Below are positions 7,801 to 16,053 of a stretch of 64,000 bases of DNA, piece after piece. The position numbers were made by a program, and so were the translations under genes. The notes beneath the pieces are model-generated. The model was not told the DNA's origin, did not search any database, and saw only the letters and a program-made list of their open reading frames with translations. Source of the stretch: JAZKFT01 sp039925965. Its GTDB lineage: Bacteria; Bacteroidota; Bacteroidia; Chitinophagales; Chitinophagaceae. Each line of letters begins with the position of its first letter. Within the stretch, counting starts at the first letter, position 1. The DNA lies in the NCBI GenBank assembly GCA_039925965.1, contig JBDSXW010000077.1:40675-104674 (forward strand). The letters are read 5' to 3'.

Positions 7801-10017
7801 ATGCCAAACGAAAAAGAAGAACCGATCAGCCGGGTAGACGGCATTCAGAAAGTAACAGGTAAGGCGAAATATTTCGCTGAGTTCAAGCTACCCAATATGA
7901 GTTATTGCGTGATGGCCACCAGCACCATTACCCGTGGCCGCATTACTGCCATTGATACTAAAAAGGCGGAAAATGCGCCGGGGGTCATTGCAGTATTTAC
8001 GCATCTCAATATGCCCGAAATTCCCGGCAATGCTGCGCCACCAAATCCTTCAAACCTTCCGCTGGGCGGTCAGCAGTATAAAATAATGGGCAGTGATCAA
8101 ATACTATTTAATGGGCAGCCCATCGCCATGGTGATTGCAGACACGCTGGAGCGGGCTCAATATGCAGCTTCGCTGATCAAATCCACCTATCAGAAAGAGG
8201 AATTTCATACCGACCTGCATACCGAAAAAGACAAAGGCAAAGTACCCAAACGAGGCGGCGGCGATTATACACGAGGGGAAGATGGTGCTTACAAAACGGC
8301 ACCGGTAATGGTGGAAGAAAATTATTCGCTACCGATGGAAACCCATAGCCCCATGGAGTTACATGGCATCCTGGCTATGTGGGAGGGTGACGACAAGGTA
8401 ACGGTGTACGCCAAAACACAGGGCGTTAAAAGCACCCAGAGCGCCATCATGCGGGCTTTTAAACTCACCGAAAAAAATGTGCAGGTATATTCAGAATTTG
8501 TAGGCGGCGGCTTTGGGATGGCGCTGCGCACCTGGCCGCAGGAAATAGCCGTTGTGGCGGCGGCAAAGAAAGTTGGCCGGCCTGTAAAATTTATGATGAC
8601 GCGCCCGCAGATGTTTACCATGGTAGGATATCGTCCAGCTACCCTTCAAACCGTGGGTCTGGGTGCCACAGCCGATGGCAAACTGACCGGCATTTATCAC
8701 GAAGCCACCGGTATCACCAGTACTTACGATGACTTTACAGAAGGCACGGTAAACATGTCGAAATTTATGTATGCCTGTCCGAATGTTACCACCAAATACC
8801 GCATCGTTCCGCTGGATATCGGGGTGCCTGTATGGATGCGCGGCCCCGGGGAAACCACAGGCGCCTTTGCATTGGAATCGGCCATGGACGAGCTTTCCTA
8901 CAAATTAAAACTGGATCCCATCGAACTGAGGCTGCGCAACTATGCGGATACCGACCCTGAAAAAAAACTACCCTTCAGCAGTAAATATTTAAAAGAAGCC
9001 TACGCTGCGGGTGCAGAGAAGATAGGGTGGTTCCAACGTAACCCGGTTCCCCGCAGTATGCATTCAAATGGCTGGTTGGTAGGCTATGGCATGAGTTCGG
9101 GTACCTTTGGTGCATTCAGGGGAACGGCCCAGTCCAAAGCAATTTTAAAGGAAGATGGTACGCTGGTGTTGCAAAGCGCCGCCAGCGATATTGGCCCTGG
9201 CACTGCTACAGCGATGACGCAGATCGCTCATGAAACCCTGGGTCTCGCGGTTAACAAGATTAAATTTGAACTGGGTGATTCTTCTTATCCCCAAGGTGGC
9301 ACACAAGGCGGCTCTTCCATGAATTCATCGTTGGGTTCAGCCGTTCACCAGGTATGTACGGCGGTAAAAAATGCATTGGTTAAAATGACTACCGCCAGGG
9401 AAAGTTCTCCCCTCTTTGGTATGAAGCCGGAGGACCTCGCATTTGAAGATGGTACGATCATTGCTACCGCCGACCGCAGCAAGAAAATATTGTTCGCAGA
9501 AGTATTGAAACAGAATAATCTGCCCATGCTGGAACTTACCGAAATATCCAAGCCTGGCGACGAGCAAAAGCAATATTCCATGTACTCATTCTCCGTTCAT
9601 TTTGTAGAGGTGCATGTGCATCCCACCACCGGCCAGGTGCGGGTGAAACGGGTGGTAAGCGTGGCTGATGCCGGCAAAATTGTAAGCCCTAAAACCGCCG
9701 CCAGCCAAATGATCGGCGGCGCCACTGGTGGTATCGGGATGGCCTTAACCGAAGAACTGATCATCGACCATCGTTACGGCCGTATGATCAACAACAATTT
9801 CGCCGATTACCATGTACCTGTCAGTGCAGATGTTCCCCATATCGATACCATTTTTATCGACAAACCCGACCCGTATATTAACCCGATGGGTGCCAAGGGA
9901 ATGGGGGAAATTGCCCTGATTGGTTTCGCCGCTGCGGTCGCCAATGCGGTGTATCATGCTACGGGAAAGCGGATCAGGGAGTTGCCCATTACACCGGATA
10001 AGCTGTTGATATCCTAA
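7801..10017 (+). CDS. Molybdenum-binding catalytic subunit of the dehydrogenase (PaoC/YagR-like)
   Basis: A 738-residue catalytic subunit expected to bind the molybdenum cofactor and hydroxylate an aldehyde or N-heterocycle. The N-terminal aldehyde oxidase hammerhead (RVDGIQKVTGKAKYFAEF) precedes the cofactor-binding domain, which shows VGGGFGMALR, RGPGETTGAFALESAMDE and GGTQGGSSMNSS. The GAKGMGE motif near the C-terminus contains the expected active-site Glu. The length is close to PaoC (about 730). The neighbouring subunits support a three-protein complex rather than a single-chain xanthine dehydrogenase. No maturation (XdhC-like) gene is visible in the window. The true substrate is unknown. 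Confidence 0.94.
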   Translation: MPNEKEEPISRVDGIQKVTGKAKYFAEFKLPNMSYCVMATSTITRGRITAIDTKKAENAPGVIAVFTHLNMPEIPGNAAPPNPSNLPLGGQQYKIMGSDQILFNGQPIAMVIADTLERAQYAASLIKSTYQKEEFHTDLHTEKDKGKVPKRGGGDYTRGEDGAYKTAPVMVEENYSLPMETHSPMELHGILAMWEGDDKVTVYAKTQGVKSTQSAIMRAFKLTEKNVQVYSEFVGGGFGMALRTWPQEIAVVAAAKKVGRPVKFMMTRPQMFTMVGYRPATLQTVGLGATADGKLTGIYHEATGITSTYDDFTEGTVNMSKFMYACPNVTTKYRIVPLDIGVPVWMRGPGETTGAFALESAMDELSYKLKLDPIELRLRNYADTDPEKKLPFSSKYLKEAYAAGAEKIGWFQRNPVPRSMHSNGWLVGYGMSSGTFGAFRGTAQSKAILKEDGTLVLQSAASDIGPGTATAMTQIAHETLGLAVNKIKFELGDSSYPQGGTQGGSSMNSSLGSAVHQVCTAVKNALVKMTTARESSPLFGMKPEDLAFEDGTIIATADRSKKILFAEVLKQNNLPMLELTEISKPGDEQKQYSMYSFSVHFVEVHVHPTTGQVRVKRVVSVADAGKIVSPKTAASQMIGGATGGIGMALTEELIIDHRYGRMINNNFADYHVPVSADVPHIDTIFIDKPDPYINPMGAKGMGEIALIGFAAAVANAVYHATGKRIRELPITPDKLLIS

Positions 10018-10057
10018 GGTTGATCGCTATTTTACATTTAATTTAAAACAATAATTT

Positions 10058-10312
10058 ATGACAGACCAGTTAAGTGAATTTTCAGGGGAGACAGGTTGCC
10101 CTAAATGTGGCAGCCAATCAGTAACTCCTGTAAAATATACCTGGTGGGGAGGTGTACTAGGCCCCAGAATGCTACACCATACCAAATGTGAAAGTTGTGG
10201 CTACAGATACAATCGAAAAACAAGAAAATCAAACACTACTTCGATCATCATTTACTCTGTAGTAATCTTCGCCGCTGCGTTTATTGCTTTGTATTTATTG
10301 AGGGGCAACTAA
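10058..10312 (+). CDS. Small zinc-ribbon membrane protein
   Basis: An 84-residue protein with two CxxC pairs (CPKCGSQ and CESCGY) forming a likely zinc ribbon, a WWGGVLGPRMLHH linker, and one C-terminal transmembrane helix (about residues 62-82). It starts 40 bp after the Mo subunit stop and could be transcribed with it. The family is common in Bacteroidota but without a defined role; I cannot assign a function. Confidence 0.8.
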   Translation: MTDQLSEFSGETGCPKCGSQSVTPVKYTWWGGVLGPRMLHHTKCESCGYRYNRKTRKSNTTSIIIYSVVIFAAAFIALYLLRGN

Positions 10313-10437
10313 AAAAATTGCCTTTCCCACCCCAATAAAAAAAAGTGCAAATCGGCCTTGCCGGAGCCACCACTAATTTGATCTTCCCACAAGAATTGAT
10401 TAGTCCTCATTCGTGCTATTCTTGACAAAAAAAACAA

Positions 10438-10857
10438 TTATTTGACCGGCCGGTCTTCCGGCCTTTGCACCTTGCCGTGGTTGATGATCCAGCCCAACAT
10501 CAGCCAGCCAATGATGAAAAAGAGCCCCCCTAGTGGTGTGATGGGCCCCAGCCATTTTATTTCGGACCTGGTAAAAGCTTTCAGGTAAGTCATGAGGTAG
10601 AGGCTGCCACTAAATAACACAATCCCTGCAATAAAAAATCTGCCAGCCCACAGCACTGCCGGCCGGTGAAATTTGCTATAGACTGAAGCAGTAATAAATA
10701 CGGCCATCACATGGTAAAAATGATACTGCACGCCCGTTTGATACACTGCCAGTTCTTCCGGACCTATCTTTTGTTTGAGTGCATGAGCGCCAAAAGCGCC
10801 CAGGGCCACGGCAAAGGCGCCGAGTAACGAGCCTACCATCATAAGTCCTCTATGCAT
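10438..10857 (-). CDS. DUF423 (YgdD-like) small membrane protein
   Basis: A 139-residue integral membrane protein. The N-terminal signature GAFAVALGAFGAHALK followed by a YQTGVQYHFYH segment is typical of DUF423, and about four hydrophobic helices are visible. The function of the family is unknown. The start overlaps the end of the shikimate kinase gene by 8 bp on the same strand, so they form one unit with aroK upstream. Confidence 0.93.
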   Translation of the reverse strand: MHRGLMMVGSLLGAFAVALGAFGAHALKQKIGPEELAVYQTGVQYHFYHVMAVFITASVYSKFHRPAVLWAGRFFIAGIVLFSGSLYLMTYLKAFTRSEIKWLGPITPLGGLFFIIGWLMLGWIINHGKVQRPEDRPVK

Positions 10858-11374
10858 GATTCAATATTTTTTCAAAAGTTTCGATTGTTGGATATGGCTC
10901 TTCTACGATAAAATGCGACTGGTTGTATGATTCCAGGCGATCTACCATCAGGTTGGAAAGGATGCTGACGATATCAGCCTGGTTACTTGCATGCCGGATC
11001 AATGGTCGCTTGTCTTTGGCGGTAATCAGGCGCTCGGCCAGCACTTCCATGGGTGGTTTCAGCCAGATCACGGTTCCGGTTGATGTCATCCATTCCATAT
11101 TGTCAAAAAAACAGGGTGTCCCACCGCCGCAGCTCATCACAAATTTGCTGTAATCTTTAGTAAGCTGGTGCAGGGTTTGGCGCTCTTTTTCCCTGAATGC
11201 CTTCTCGCCGTCTTTTTCGAAAATGTCGCTGATGGTTCGCTTCTCTGCCATTTCTATGCCCTTATCCAGATCGAGGAACGGGTAGTGGAAATGAAAAGCC
11301 AGTTGGCGCCCCCAGTAGCTTTTACCGGAGCCCATCAGGCCAATCAAATATATCTGTATAGGAAAGGAACCCAT
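10850..11374 (-). CDS. aroK: Shikimate kinase
   Basis: A 174-residue kinase that phosphorylates shikimate at the 3-position in the pathway to chorismate. The P-loop GLMGSGKS is at residues 12-19. FLDLDKGIE binds shikimate and Mg, with FREKE downstream and SCGGGTP forming the conserved glycine motif. The lid region KDKRPLI is present. Length is standard for bacterial AroK. It is translationally coupled to the DUF423 gene. Confidence 0.95.
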   Translation of the reverse strand: MGSFPIQIYLIGLMGSGKSYWGRQLAFHFHYPFLDLDKGIEMAEKRTISDIFEKDGEKAFREKERQTLHQLTKDYSKFVMSCGGGTPCFFDNMEWMTSTGTVIWLKPPMEVLAERLITAKDKRPLIRHASNQADIVSILSNLMVDRLESYNQSHFIVEEPYPTIETFEKILNHA

Positions 11375-11530
11375 GGCGGTAAAAGTAAGCAGCCATGGTC
11401 TTAAATAGAAAGGATTTTTGTGGGGGAGGTTTCAACGACTTAAAGCTATACCTGGCAAGAAAGTGGGTAAAATATCGCAGCACATTATTGTTAAGTGTCC
11501 GGATTTCTGTTTCGGTAAAAACCCTGGTCA

Positions 11531-12043
11531 CAACTTATAGTGAAGCCGCCAGTTATCACTATACAAGCGGGCCAACCTGCGCCATGTATAAAATCCACGT
11601 TCAAGAACTATGGCTTCAGGCTTCAAAAGGTAGTTGTCTCTTTGCTGGTTTAGCAATTCAACGACTTCGGATTGAATGCCCTTGCCCATATCGCCCAATA
11701 TTTTTTGCATCATGTGAAAATCAAATTCAACCGATTCATCGGGCTTTGAGATAATCTCTATGAGTTCCTGGTCTTAAAAATCAAAGAGGTTATAATCGGG
11801 ATCAACATGGTTGATCTGCTCAGTATAGTATTTGTCCAGCACCAACCTTGCCCTGGTGAAATCAGCAGGATTCAGTTTCAGGCTTACATCTGGCTCAAAG
11901 CTATTGTTGGCGAAACTGGCATCGAAGAACAGCTTGTTGTCTTCAATGGAGTAAGGAATATTTTCAGCCCTTAGCTCTTCACCGATCTCTGTAGCCAGGC
12001 CAACGTAGTTGAATTTTTTGAAAGTGAGGAAACGGTCGTTCAT
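11531..12043 (-). pseudogene. Broken DUF2007-like gene: in-frame stop after residue 89
   Basis: The intact part (11774-12043, start MNDRFLTFKKFNYVG) encodes an 89-residue DUF2007-like putative signal-transducing domain ending DYNLFDF followed by TAA. Beyond the stop the same frame continues without a break as DQELIEIISKPDESVEFDF and MMQKILGDMGKGIQSEVVEL. From memory this matches the segment that follows LFDF in longer Bacteroidota relatives (LFDFTDEEL...). Further on, the frame degenerates where relatives have a C-terminal membrane segment, and it stops at TGA (11528-11530). I therefore read this as a longer gene truncated by a stop and then decaying. A shorter functional protein made only of the DUF2007 domain remains possible. 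An upstream in-frame ATG at 12067 would add 8 residues. Confidence 0.65.
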
Positions 12044-12099
12044 AACCGTGCAGATAAATATATGCACAGCAATGATACATGGATATCAGGTGATTCCTC

Positions 12100-12852
12100 C
12101 TACCCCATTCTCCCCTGTAAATTCGTAACATGATTCTGCAAAGTATTCACCACATTGGCCAGGTGGTTTACATCAAAATTCGGGCGGCCGGCGGGTTTGC
12201 TGATCACAAACTGGGTTTTCCAGAATTCTGCCACATCTTCGGCATTTACATTATAAGGCGCGTAGGCGGGGTTATCGCTTACCAGGGTAATCTGCTTTTT
12301 GCTGCGGCCAGTTTTTTCTACCCGCTTGTACACGATGCCTTCCGACTTACTGACTACGATATAGGTGTCGTTGGCTTTGATATCTTCTACATCATCTACC
12401 TTTTCACCTACGATAATACTGCCGCTGGGCGTGGGCAACATACTATCCCCAATTATTTCAAATGCCCGGTAATTACCAGGACTTAGCATGGGCAGGGTAA
12501 ACGTATTCAACTCATCTATAAAAGCAGGATCGCTATAACCGCTCATATAACCGGCAGCAGCTTTTACCGGCACCAGGTGGATTACACCTTTGCGGTCTTC
12601 GCCCAATTTGGACATCCGCCGTTTTTGTAAGTAGCCCAGCTTGCTTTCGCTCAGGTCTTTAAACAAAAAATCTTCGAGTGATAGTTTGAACATATCGCAG
12701 ATCAGCTGCATCACTTCAAGACGCGGCTCGGCACGTTCTTCTTCGTATGCACCCACCAACGACCGTTTGATACCCAGCTCTTCAGCCATTTCTTCCTGAG
12801 TAAATCCTTTTTGTTTGCGAAGGTATTTGAGATTTTGTCCTGCCTGGCTCAT
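12100..12852 (-). CDS. XRE-family repressor with LexA/S24-type C-terminal domain
   Basis: A 250-residue transcriptional regulator. Residues 5-65 form an XRE helix-turn-helix (LRKQKGFTQEEMAEELGIKR). The C-terminal half is a peptidase S24-like domain with Ser137 in GDSMLPTP and Lys176 in VYKRVEK, the expected Ser-Lys dyad. AAAG at 98-101 resembles the Ala-Gly self-cleavage site of LexA/CI proteins. This suggests a stress- or damage-responsive repressor, though many Bacteroidota S24 proteins have no proven cleavage. No prophage genes surround it. It ends 57 bp before the DUF2007-like gene and is divergent from surE. Confidence 0.9.
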   Translation of the reverse strand: MSQAGQNLKYLRKQKGFTQEEMAEELGIKRSLVGAYEEERAEPRLEVMQLICDMFKLSLEDFLFKDLSESKLGYLQKRRMSKLGEDRKGVIHLVPVKAAAGYMSGYSDPAFIDELNTFTLPMLSPGNYRAFEIIGDSMLPTPSGSIIVGEKVDDVEDIKANDTYIVVSKSEGIVYKRVEKTGRSKKQITLVSDNPAYAPYNVNAEDVAEFWKTQFVISKPAGRPNFDVNHLANVVNTLQNHVTNLQGRMG

Positions 12853-13181
12853 GACTAATAGGTTTAGTTTGTGGCTAAATTAGTTAGTTATATTGATACG
12901 GAGAAAATAAATTTAAAAGGGTACAGAAGAAATACCGGACAGGTATGGTGAGACGCGTATTTTTGTCCTCCGATTTTTAGCCCCTGACTGGGCTGGCTTT
13001 CGTGCTGTCGGGATTTTACGAATGTAGAAGAGGGTGATACATGTTTGGTGGGGCATTAACCAACCCGCACCGATCAAAGCCCAATAGTAGCACCCATTTC
13101 AACGGAGCGTCGCCAATGTCGTTCAATAGTAGCACTTAGGCCGGGCTGCCAGAAAGACAGCCTTAAAGAAATAGATATAAG
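12853..13181. other. 329-bp divergent spacer with a dispersed repeat
   Basis: This spacer lies between the divergently transcribed S24 repressor and surE. It must hold both promoters, but I could not fix any with confidence. It contains the second copy of the short dispersed repeat (13076-13121), followed by an extra partial AATAGTAGCAC at 13125-13135. No coding sequence is supported. Confidence 0.6.
13076..13121 (+). repeat. Dispersed short repeat, copy 2
   Basis: Same two conserved blocks as at 7526-7571 (AGCCCAATAGTAGCAC and GGAGCGTCGCCAATGTCG) with a different 10-base centre. The AATAGTAGCAC half recurs immediately afterwards at 13125-13135, so this copy has an extra half-unit. Confidence 0.75.
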
Positions 13182-13976
13182 ATGAGTAAAACAAAAAAAC
13201 AAAAAGAACTGCCGGTGATCCTGATCACCAATGATGATGGTATCACTGCACCAGGCATAAGGAACCTGGTAGAAGCAGTGAAAGACCTGGGGCAAATTGT
13301 GGTGGTGGCGCCGGATAAGGCACAGAGCGGAATGGGTCATGCGATTACCATCGGGCATCCGCTGCGCATGACGAAGATGAATACTTTTGAAGGCATCGAA
13401 TGCTGGCAAACCAACGGTACGCCGGTAGATTGTGTAAAACTTGCCGTCGATAAGATCCTTCACCGTAAACCGGATCTTTGCCTGAGCGGTATCAACCATG
13501 GTGCTAACCATAGCATCAATGTTATATATAGCGGCACCATGAGTGCAGCTATGGAAGCGGCTATAGAAAGTATTCCGTCGGTTGGTTTTTCATTGCTCGA
13601 CTGGAGCATGGATGCAGACTTCACTACCGCTCGTGGCGTAGTACGAACCATCGTAGAAAAACTTTTGGCAAAAAAGCAGGATAAGCACTTGCTGTTGAAC
13701 GTGAACATTCCAAATGTAACACCAGAACTGCTGATGGGCATTCGCATGTGTCGCCAGGCCTATGCCAAGTATGAAGAAGATTTTCTTGACCGCACCGATC
13801 CGCACGGCAAAAAGTACTACTGGCTAACTGGCGAATTTAAAAACTTCGACAAAGGCCGGGATACCGACGTTTGGGCCCTGGAACACAATTATGTGAGCGT
13901 AGTGCCCGTTAGTATAGACTTTACGGATTATAAACAAAAAGAAAAACTCGAAACACTGTGGGGCAATTCATTTTAA
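13182..13976 (+). CDS. surE: 5'/3'-nucleotidase SurE
   Basis: A 264-residue metal-dependent phosphatase acting on nucleoside monophosphates. The N-terminal ILITNDDGITAPGI holds the Asp-Asp metal ligands. SGMGHAITIG, the Asn in GTPVDC and SGINHGANHSINVIYSGTMSAAMEA complete the SurE signature. Length is normal. The gene overlaps the following small membrane gene by 19 bp. In many Bacteroidota surE lies near lpxB; here lpxB is about 2 kb further on. Confidence 0.96.
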   Translation: MSKTKKQKELPVILITNDDGITAPGIRNLVEAVKDLGQIVVVAPDKAQSGMGHAITIGHPLRMTKMNTFEGIECWQTNGTPVDCVKLAVDKILHRKPDLCLSGINHGANHSINVIYSGTMSAAMEAAIESIPSVGFSLLDWSMDADFTTARGVVRTIVEKLLAKKQDKHLLLNVNIPNVTPELLMGIRMCRQAYAKYEEDFLDRTDPHGKKYYWLTGEFKNFDKGRDTDVWALEHNYVSVVPVSIDFTDYKQKEKLETLWGNSF

Positions 13977-14263
13977 AAAGAGACAATCTTAAATTCGGCC
14001 TCCTGCTGGGCTTTTTTACCCCATTTCTGGGCGTGGTTATATATTATTACTGGAAAATTTCTCCCAATACCTGGAGCGATTTTTTCCACTACTTAAAAAC
14101 CAACAAAAGCCTGGTCACCAGCATGACCATGGTTTGTCTATTTCTGAATGTGGTGGTTTTTACAATTTATATCAATACCCGGCGGGACAAGACAGCGAAG
14201 GGGGTGTTTGCCATTACGGTGGTCTTCGCTATTGCGTCGTTGTTGTTTAAATATTTTGGGTAG
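13958..14263 (+). CDS. Small membrane protein overlapping surE
   Basis: A 101-residue protein read from a GTG start inside the last codons of surE. Hydrophobic segments are visible at about 14-34, 54-72 and 82-99, so it has about three transmembrane helices. The long same-strand overlap points to translational coupling with surE. A Rho-independent terminator follows 25 bp after the stop. The family is not recognised beyond conserved Bacteroidota membrane protein; the function is unknown. Confidence 0.75.
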   Translation: MGQFILKRDNLKFGLLLGFFTPFLGVVIYYYWKISPNTWSDFFHYLKTNKSLVTSMTMVCLFLNVVVFTIYINTRRDKTAKGVFAITVVFAIASLLFKYFG

Positions 14264-14288
14264 ATATAGCTGGAAAATTATCAATTGC

Positions 14289-14315
14289 GGCAGGTCTTTT
14301 GGGCCTGCCTTTTTT
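14289..14315 (+). terminator. Rho-independent terminator after the surE unit
   Basis: An 8-bp stem GGCAGGTC / GGCCTGCC (one G-T wobble) with a 5-nt loop is followed by six T residues. It closes the surE / small membrane protein unit. Confidence 0.85.
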
Positions 14316-14469
14316 GTGGGGATCGGCATCCAATGGATTACGGAAACTCCAGGATAGGCACTAGCGATTCCTGGGCTTTGAGCGTTGGACTTTGAGCCTT
14401 TGACCATAAATTTTAGGCGGGGATTTTGTTATGGTGGGATAAACTGCTGCCGATCTCAAAAAACATTTT

Positions 14470-15198
14470 ATGCCTGAAGGTCCTACCCTGGTTATTGCAA
14501 AAGAAAAATTGCATTCTTTTATTGGTAAAAAAATCATCTCCGCCGGGGGTTATGCCAAAGTGGATATGGACCAGTTATATGGTCAAAAAATTACAGACAT
14601 TAAAACCTGGGGCAAACACCTGCTGATATGCTTTACGGATTTTACCGTGCAGATTCATTTCCTCATGTTTGGATCTTTTCTTGTGGATGAAACCAAAAGG
14701 ATCAATCCCAAGCTGCACCTGCATTTTGCAGACACCGATCTCTATTTTTATATGACCAGCGTACATATTATTTATGAACCACTTACCAGGGTCTATGACT
14801 TTTCTGCCGACATCATGAACAATGCATGGGATGCTAAAAAGGCAGTCCAAAAAATGAAGGACCAACCTTCGGCAATGGTCTGTGATTCATTGCTGGACCA
14901 GCGAATCTTTTCAGGCTCGGGCAATATCATCAAAAACGAAGTGCTGTTCAGGTTGAAATTGCATCCACAAAATACTATCAGCAATCTACCTGCTGCAAAG
15001 CTTACGGCCCTTGCCAAAGAAACCAGGAAATATGCTTTTGATTTTTTGAAATGGAAATTGAAAAATGAGTTCTCCAAACACTGGCAGGCCTACGAACAAA
15101 AAGAATGCCCCAGGTGCGAAATACCATTGCACAAAAAGCTATTGGGCAAAACAAAAAGACAAACTTATTTCTGCGATAATTGCCAGGTGAAATATTAG
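14470..15198 (+). CDS. Fpg/Nei-family DNA glycosylase
   Basis: A 242-residue base-excision repair enzyme. The N-terminus MPEGPT supplies the catalytic Pro2 and Glu3. A helix-two-turn-helix follows (DQRIFSGSGNIIKNEVLFR), and the C-terminal zinc finger uses CPRC and CDNC. The sequence is closer to the Nei/endonuclease VIII-like group common in Bacteroidota than to MutM, so oxidised pyrimidines are the probable substrates. An exact assignment is not possible from sequence alone. Confidence 0.9.
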   Translation: MPEGPTLVIAKEKLHSFIGKKIISAGGYAKVDMDQLYGQKITDIKTWGKHLLICFTDFTVQIHFLMFGSFLVDETKRINPKLHLHFADTDLYFYMTSVHIIYEPLTRVYDFSADIMNNAWDAKKAVQKMKDQPSAMVCDSLLDQRIFSGSGNIIKNEVLFRLKLHPQNTISNLPAAKLTALAKETRKYAFDFLKWKLKNEFSKHWQAYEQKECPRCEIPLHKKLLGKTKRQTYFCDNCQVKY

Positions 15199-15288
15199 AC
15201 AACAGCACAAATAACTGGCTTAAAATCGAAAGTCATCAAAGGCTACAAACCGGGATGGGCTGGGATATGACAGTTGTTGAAATGCGAT

Positions 15289-15828
15289 TTAATCATCTGG
15301 TTTAAATCCAATCCGTTTCCTGGGTTGTGTGGGTGGATTGAGCAGCTTTTTCAGTGCCTGAAATATTAATTTAATATCATCATCATGGGCAGTTGCTTTT
15401 CTTTCCAGTTTTTCCAACTGCAATAAAATATCCTTGTTGCTCAAGAGCATTTCCCGTAGTTCAGTAAAAATTCTTACGATTTGTATGTTTACCTCTATGG
15501 CGCGTTCACTATTTAATACGCTGGCCAGCATTACGGCTCCGTGCTCCGTAAAAGCATAAGGCAGGTTGGATGAAAAGCGAAGTGTTTGGAGGTGGTCGCA
15601 ATATGCGACCACCTTATCCTTCTCTTCCTGCGTTAGCTGAAACATAAAATCTTTTGGAAAACGCTTCAGGTTACGTTTCACCTGTTCATTCAATCTTTTG
15701 GTAGGAACCCCATATAGTTCAGCAATATCTTTGTCGATCATTACTTTCTTACGCCGCAATAGTAGGATTTTATTGATAACAACTTCATCGGGTAGTATTA
15801 AAGCCCGTTTATCTTTTGCAGTAGTCAT
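15289..15828 (-). CDS. ORF6N domain protein
   Basis: A 179-residue protein. The N-terminal ORF6N DNA-binding domain is clear (residues about 10-100): ILLLRRKKVMIDKDIAELYG, TKRLNEQVKRNLKRFPKDFM and YAFTEHGAVMLASVL. The C-terminal part is a predicted coiled coil (KDILLQLEKLERKATAHDDD) ending in a basic tail. ORF6N was first noted in phage anti-repressor-like proteins but is widespread on Bacteroidota chromosomes as a single gene. No phage genes flank it here. The role is unknown, possibly regulatory. Confidence 0.92.
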   Translation of the reverse strand: MTTAKDKRALILPDEVVINKILLLRRKKVMIDKDIAELYGVPTKRLNEQVKRNLKRFPKDFMFQLTQEEKDKVVAYCDHLQTLRFSSNLPYAFTEHGAVMLASVLNSERAIEVNIQIVRIFTELREMLLSNKDILLQLEKLERKATAHDDDIKLIFQALKKLLNPPTQPRKRIGFKPDD

Positions 15829-16053
15829 GATACTTTTTGTATGCCTGAAAATACTTTGCCCCGGCTATTTTAAAATAGCTGATACACCGTTACCGGCTTT
15901 TGATGTATTGTCTTAAGGTGCCGCGCCACGGGTGCATGCCGGAGGGCACTTGCAATGAATAATTATACATGGTATTTAAATCCGGCGCCACTACCCTTCA
16001 GGTATACAACGGGATAGTGTTGTGGCATCAGATAATACCTGAAATTTGCTCCA

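Noticed and set aside
15289..15828. ORF6N gene as a sign of a prophage
   Set aside because: No integrase, structural or other phage genes lie nearby; ORF6N genes are often solitary in this phylum.
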